Assembly (NCBI GenBank): GCA_040079635.1
Contig: JBEBJY010000086.1
Coordinates: forward strand, 1 to 8,529
Source of the DNA: Aalborgiella sp040079635
GTDB lineage: Bacteria; Pseudomonadota; Gammaproteobacteria; Burkholderiales; Burkholderiaceae_C
Direction of reading: 5' to 3'
Length of the DNA: 8,529 nucleotides
This document shows, one piece after another, positions 5,905-8,529 of this stretch (its first letter is position 1; each line of letters begins with the position of its first letter). Under the pieces are notes generated by a model. The model ran no database searches and was not told where the DNA came from. It was given only the letters and a program-made list of their open reading frames with translations. Made by a program: the position numbers and the translations under genes.

Positions 5905-6825
5905 TTACTCCCAAGGCGGCAATATTTGCGCCTTGAGTTGCTTTTGTCGCGATGCGTAGTCGGGCAACACACTGGCCACAGTCGCCCAAAAACGGGGGCT
6001 GTGGTTGAGCTCATGTAAGTGGCTGAGTTCATGCGCCACCACATAGTCAATAACTTCGGGGCTGAATTGCATCAAACGCCAGTGCAGACGAATTGAGCCA
6101 TCGGCTTTGGCGCTGCCCCAGCGGGTATTGGCATTGGTGAGCGCCAGGGTTCGCCATTTGACACCTAATAAAGTCGCGTAGTGGTTCATACGCGATGTGT
6201 AGTGTTGCGTGGCTTGTTGCTGCAGCCATTTTTTGGTGGTGTCGCGGATTTTTTTGTCACTGGCTGTGGCTGGAAGCGCCAATGACAGCACGCTTGTGTT
6301 TTCTGCCACATCAGAACTTGTCTGCATATGTTTTTCAGCTTGCGGATCGACACGTACTTGCAGCGTACCGCCCAAGTAGGCCAGCTGCGCGCCGGTCTGC
6401 CAATCCATTTTCAGCGCCGCCATGCGCTCTTGTCGCTGCTGCATGCCGCTCAGTTTGCGGACAATCCATGGGCCTTTTTCCTGCACGGCAGCTTCAATGG
6501 TGTGCTGCGGCATGCCAAACGGCGCGCGCACCGACAGACCTGCCGGACTGACGCTGAAGGTCATGGTGCGCCTGCGGCTGCGCAGTAGCTCGTAATTCAC
6601 GGTATGGCCAGTTAATCGGGTTTGTTGGCTTGCTTGTTGATGGTGTGAAAAAACATCGCTTGCAAAAGATTGTATTGAAGGCAACAGCGGCGATTGCTCA
6701 GTGTTTGCTTTTTTAGGCTGCTTAGGCTTTGGTTTGGGTTCATGCCTAGGGAGCACCTTTCGCGGCGGCTCGTAGACGGGCGCTACATCAAACAAATCCA
6801 GCGTGAACTTCAACAAGCGCAGCAT
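5905..6825 (-). CDS. YgjP-like M48-type zinc metallopeptidase (DUF45)
   Basis: A putative metallopeptidase of the YgjP/WLM type; the substrate is unknown. With the ATG at 6825 it has 306 residues. The C-terminal half carries the family core: MNHYATLLGVKWRTLALTNANTRWGSAKADG in shorter pieces (LGVKWRTLALTN, RWGSAKADGSIRLHWRLM), then VVAHELSHLHELNH and FW. Zinc ligands are predicted as His265, His269 and His275, with Glu266 as the catalytic base. The N-terminal third is a Pro/Lys-rich linker (about 17-45) followed by VNYELLRSRRRTMTFSV, the usual domain opening. The frame is open further upstream (ATG 6873, TTG 6876), overlapping plsC, but MLRLLKFTLDLFD looks like the natural N-terminus. No Shine-Dalgarno is seen, so coupling to plsC, which ends 13 nt upstream, is likely. 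Last gene of the glyS-gmhB-plsC operon. Confidence 0.88.
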   Translation of the reverse strand: MLRLLKFTLDLFDVAPVYEPPRKVLPRHEPKPKPKQPKKANTEQSPLLPSIQSFASDVFSHHQQASQQTRLTGHTVNYELLRSRRRTMTFSVSPAGLSVRAPFGMPQHTIEAAVQEKGPWIVRKLSGMQQRQERMAALKMDWQTGAQLAYLGGTLQVRVDPQAEKHMQTSSDVAENTSVLSLALPATASDKKIRDTTKKWLQQQATQHYTSRMNHYATLLGVKWRTLALTNANTRWGSAKADGSIRLHWRLMQFSPEVIDYVVAHELSHLHELNHSPRFWATVASVLPDYASRQKQLKAQILPPWE

Positions 6826-6838
6826 AGAACGTGGAGGA

Positions 6839-7600
6839 CTATTTTTTGACTTCTGAGCTGTACGCCTCAGCATCAAGACGGCGCATTTCAGCTTCTATCC
6901 AAGCTTCCACTTCGCGCATCAACTCAGCCGGCTCACGACCTGCGCTGGGAATCGGTTTGCCGATTGAAATATCCACAATCCCTGGCGTTTTGATGAAAGC
7001 CTTTTTCGGCCAACATCTGGCAGACGTCACGGCTACTGGCACAACAGGCGCACCAGTTTCAATCGCCAAACGTGTACCACCTGTTTTGTAGACCCCTTGT
7101 TGACCACGCGCAGTGCGTGTGCCTTCTGGGAACATGATGACCCATGTGCCTTTGTCCAACAAACGTTTACCTTGTTCAACCACTTTGGTGAACGCTTGCG
7201 TGCCCTGCTTGCGGTCGATGTGAATCATGTCCAAACTGCCAATCGCCCAGCCGAAAAAAGGAATGCGTAACAGCTCTTTTTTGAACACATACGCCAGTGG
7301 GTGAGGCATCAAAGCGATCATAGAAAATGTTTCCCACAATGATTGGTGTTTCACCAATAAAATCGCCGCATCCGTTTCACCAACAGGCAAGTTTTCCCAG
7401 CCTGTCACACGGTTTTTAATACCCAAAATCAACGTTCCGCTTTTGACGGAAAGTCGCAGCCAATTGAGGCAAACGGCGTAAACGAGTTTTTCGTTGCCGA
7501 ACAAGCGCAGCACCACGGCAGCCAGCGCCCAAGGTATCACCGTTACCGCCAGCAAGGCCGTGTGCAAGACAGCACGTACAAAATTGATCACACGGTTCAT
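6839..7600 (-). CDS. plsC: 1-acyl-sn-glycerol-3-phosphate acyltransferase (lysophosphatidate acyltransferase)
   Basis: Adds the second acyl chain to lysophosphatidate to give phosphatidate, at the inner membrane, in phospholipid synthesis. It has 253 residues with an N-terminal hydrophobic stretch (about 10-34). Motif I reads KHQSLWE: His85 is present, but the acidic partner of the HX4D motif is Glu90 instead of Asp, a variant I recall from related betaproteobacterial proteins. Motif II is at about 107-130 (KKELLRIPFFGW to IDR). Motif III is FPEGTR at 157-162 and motif IV is VVPVAVTS at 186-193. ATG at 7600 overlaps the gmhB stop by 4 nt (ATGA), so translation is coupled. The neighbours are the standard ones in Burkholderiales. 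Confidence 0.95.
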   Translation of the reverse strand: MNRVINFVRAVLHTALLAVTVIPWALAAVVLRLFGNEKLVYAVCLNWLRLSVKSGTLILGIKNRVTGWENLPVGETDAAILLVKHQSLWETFSMIALMPHPLAYVFKKELLRIPFFGWAIGSLDMIHIDRKQGTQAFTKVVEQGKRLLDKGTWVIMFPEGTRTARGQQGVYKTGGTRLAIETGAPVVPVAVTSARCWPKKAFIKTPGIVDISIGKPIPSAGREPAELMREVEAWIEAEMRRLDAEAYSSEVKK

Positions 7601-8169
7601 GGTGCTTTTTTCTCTTGCTCTTTTTCACGCGCAATGATGAAGTCGGCAAAGGCGGCTAAATCATGGTGCGTCATGGTGTTTTTTGGGTAGGTGTCTGGCA
7701 AAGGCTGACCGCGCAAATGCAATGCGTTGCCCGTCAACACCAAATGCGGTTCGCAGCCTGCTGCGGCAGCGGCTTGCATATCGCGCAAGCTATCGCCCAC
7801 GCTGGGAATCAAGTGGGCATCAACGCCTGTACGCTCAATGATTTGCTCAAACAAACCTGGCAAAGGTTTGCGGCAGCTGCAATTGTCTGTTGGTATGTGC
7901 GGGCAATAAAACACCGCGTCCATACGACCGCCCAACGCGGCCAGAAGCTTGTGCATTTTGGCATGCATGGCATTGAGCGATGCCACATCAAACAGCCCGC
8001 GCCCCAAACCCGACTGATTGCTGGCAATGATGGTGCGCCAGCCCGCATGGTTCAACTTGGCCACAGCCTCCAAAGCGCCAGGTAGCGGAATCCACTCCTC
8101 AGGCGACTTGATGAAGTCGGCATGCTCTTCGTTGATCGTGCCGTCGCGGTCTAGGATGATGAGTTTCAT
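7597..8169 (-). CDS. gmhB: D-glycero-beta-D-manno-heptose-1,7-bisphosphate 7-phosphatase
   Basis: A HAD-family phosphatase that removes the 7-phosphate from heptose bisphosphate in ADP-heptose synthesis for the LPS inner core; cytoplasmic. The 190-residue length is normal. Motif I is LDRDGTIN with Asp7 as nucleophile and Asp9 as acid/base. Motif II is ASNQSG (49-54), motif III Lys101 in CRKPLPG, and motif IV VGDSLRD with Asp126. The zinc-binding loop CPHIPTDNCSC supplies Cys89, His91, Cys97 and Cys99, as in GmhB. The tail is charged (REKEQEKKAP). It starts 8 nt after glyS and overlaps plsC by 4 nt. A histidinol-phosphatase role is the only near alternative, and the context favours GmhB. Confidence 0.93.
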   Translation of the reverse strand: MKLIILDRDGTINEEHADFIKSPEEWIPLPGALEAVAKLNHAGWRTIIASNQSGLGRGLFDVASLNAMHAKMHKLLAALGGRMDAVFYCPHIPTDNCSCRKPLPGLFEQIIERTGVDAHLIPSVGDSLRDMQAAAAAGCEPHLVLTGNALHLRGQPLPDTYPKNTMTHHDLAAFADFIIAREKEQEKKAP

Positions 8170-8177
8170 AAATGTGC

Positions 8178-8529
8178 TTAGGTAGCCAATTTAGACAAAT
8201 CAGCCACGCGGTTCATCGCTTCGTGCAAGGTTTTAAGCAAGCCTTGGCGGTTTTTACGCAAAGCTAAATCCTCAGCATTTACCATCACACCGTCAAAGAA
8301 AGCATCGACTGGTGCGCGTAAGGCCGCCAAGCTTTGCAAAGATGCGGTGTAGTCGCCCGTTTCAAACTGCGCTTTGGCTTTTGGAGCGACGTCGTTCATC
8401 GCTGCGAATAATGCAATTTCTGCGGGTTCTTGCAGCAACGTTGCACTGACCGTTGCATCGACGTTTTCTTCTTTTTTGAGGATATTGCTGATGCGTTTGT
8501 TGGCGGCGGCGAGGGCGGGGGCTTCAGGG
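8178..8529 (-). CDS. glyS: Glycyl-tRNA synthetase beta subunit, C-terminal end (partial, 5' end outside the window)
   Basis: The beta subunit of the alpha2-beta2 type glycyl-tRNA synthetase; its C-terminal part binds tRNA. The frame is open from the window edge at 8529 to TAA at 8178, giving about 116 residues without a start. Matching family segments are EAPALAAANKRISNILKK, LLQEPAEIALFAAM, FFDGVMVNAEDLALRKNR and the terminal HEAMNRVADLSKLAT. These correspond to the E. coli segments ANKRVSNIL and VMVNAD..R.NRL. The Met-like codon at 8438 is internal, not the start. The next gene, gmhB, begins 8 nt after the stop, so they share an operon; glyQ would be expected further upstream. Confidence 0.95.
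   Translation of the reverse strand, partial: PEAPALAAANKRISNILKKEENVDATVSATLLQEPAEIALFAAMNDVAPKAKAQFETGDYTASLQSLAALRAPVDAFFDGVMVNAEDLALRKNRQGLLKTLHEAMNRVADLSKLAT

Noticed and set aside
6826..6876. Longer N-terminus of the YgjP-like gene (start at 6873 or 6876)
   Set aside because: The extra residues overlap the end of plsC, and the MLRLLKFTLDLFD start after the plsC stop looks like the natural N-terminus. It cannot be fully excluded.

Overview
The window reads as chromosome of a betaproteobacterium, most likely order Burkholderiales and close to Comamonadaceae. The grounds are the style of YidC, RnpA and PlsC, the gene order rpmH-rnpA-yidD-yidC, and the block glyS-gmhB-plsC-(YgjP-type metallopeptidase). 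The assignment rests on remembered family resemblance, since no search was possible. Eight intact protein genes are supported, plus one partial gene (glyS, cut by the right edge) and one broken gene (a lipoprotein).

Region 1 (1-861). A minus-strand lipoprotein gene has a clear signal peptide and lipobox. It is interrupted by a frameshift near 455-465. Its 3' end appears to run into the end of an insertion sequence at about position 98; the ends look like the IS21 family, but this is tentative. Upstream of it lies a non-coding stretch of about 225 bp (636-861). It holds several perfect palindromes and the Rho-independent terminator of the yidC operon.

Region 2 (862-3570, minus strand). This is the classic operon rpmH (ribosomal protein L34) - rnpA (RNase P protein) - yidD - yidC, tightly packed, with a 4-nt ATGA overlap between rnpA and yidD. 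It couples ribosome and tRNA maturation to inner-membrane protein insertion. An extended -10 element and a 7-bp hairpin lie in the rpmH leader. The usual neighbours in this order, dnaA/oriC upstream and mnmE downstream, are both missing, so synteny is broken on both sides.

Region 3 (3571-5882, plus strand). Divergent from rpmH are a periplasmic substrate-binding protein of the branched-chain amino acid ABC type, with no permease or ATPase gene beside it, and 28 bp later a DMT/EamA membrane transporter. The intergenic region has a 14-bp palindrome and an 11-bp-period direct repeat that could be regulatory.

Region 4 (5905-8529, minus strand). A compact operon runs glyS (3' end only) - gmhB - plsC - YgjP-like zinc metallopeptidase. 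It combines glycyl-tRNA charging, LPS heptose synthesis, phospholipid synthesis and a putative peptidase. It converges on the DMT gene with only 22 bp between stop codons and no visible terminator.

No CRISPR array, tRNA, rRNA or clear new multi-gene system was seen. The points most worth a second look are the decayed lipoprotein/IS junction, the palindrome-rich gap at 636-861, and the synteny break around rpmH with an orphan binding protein.
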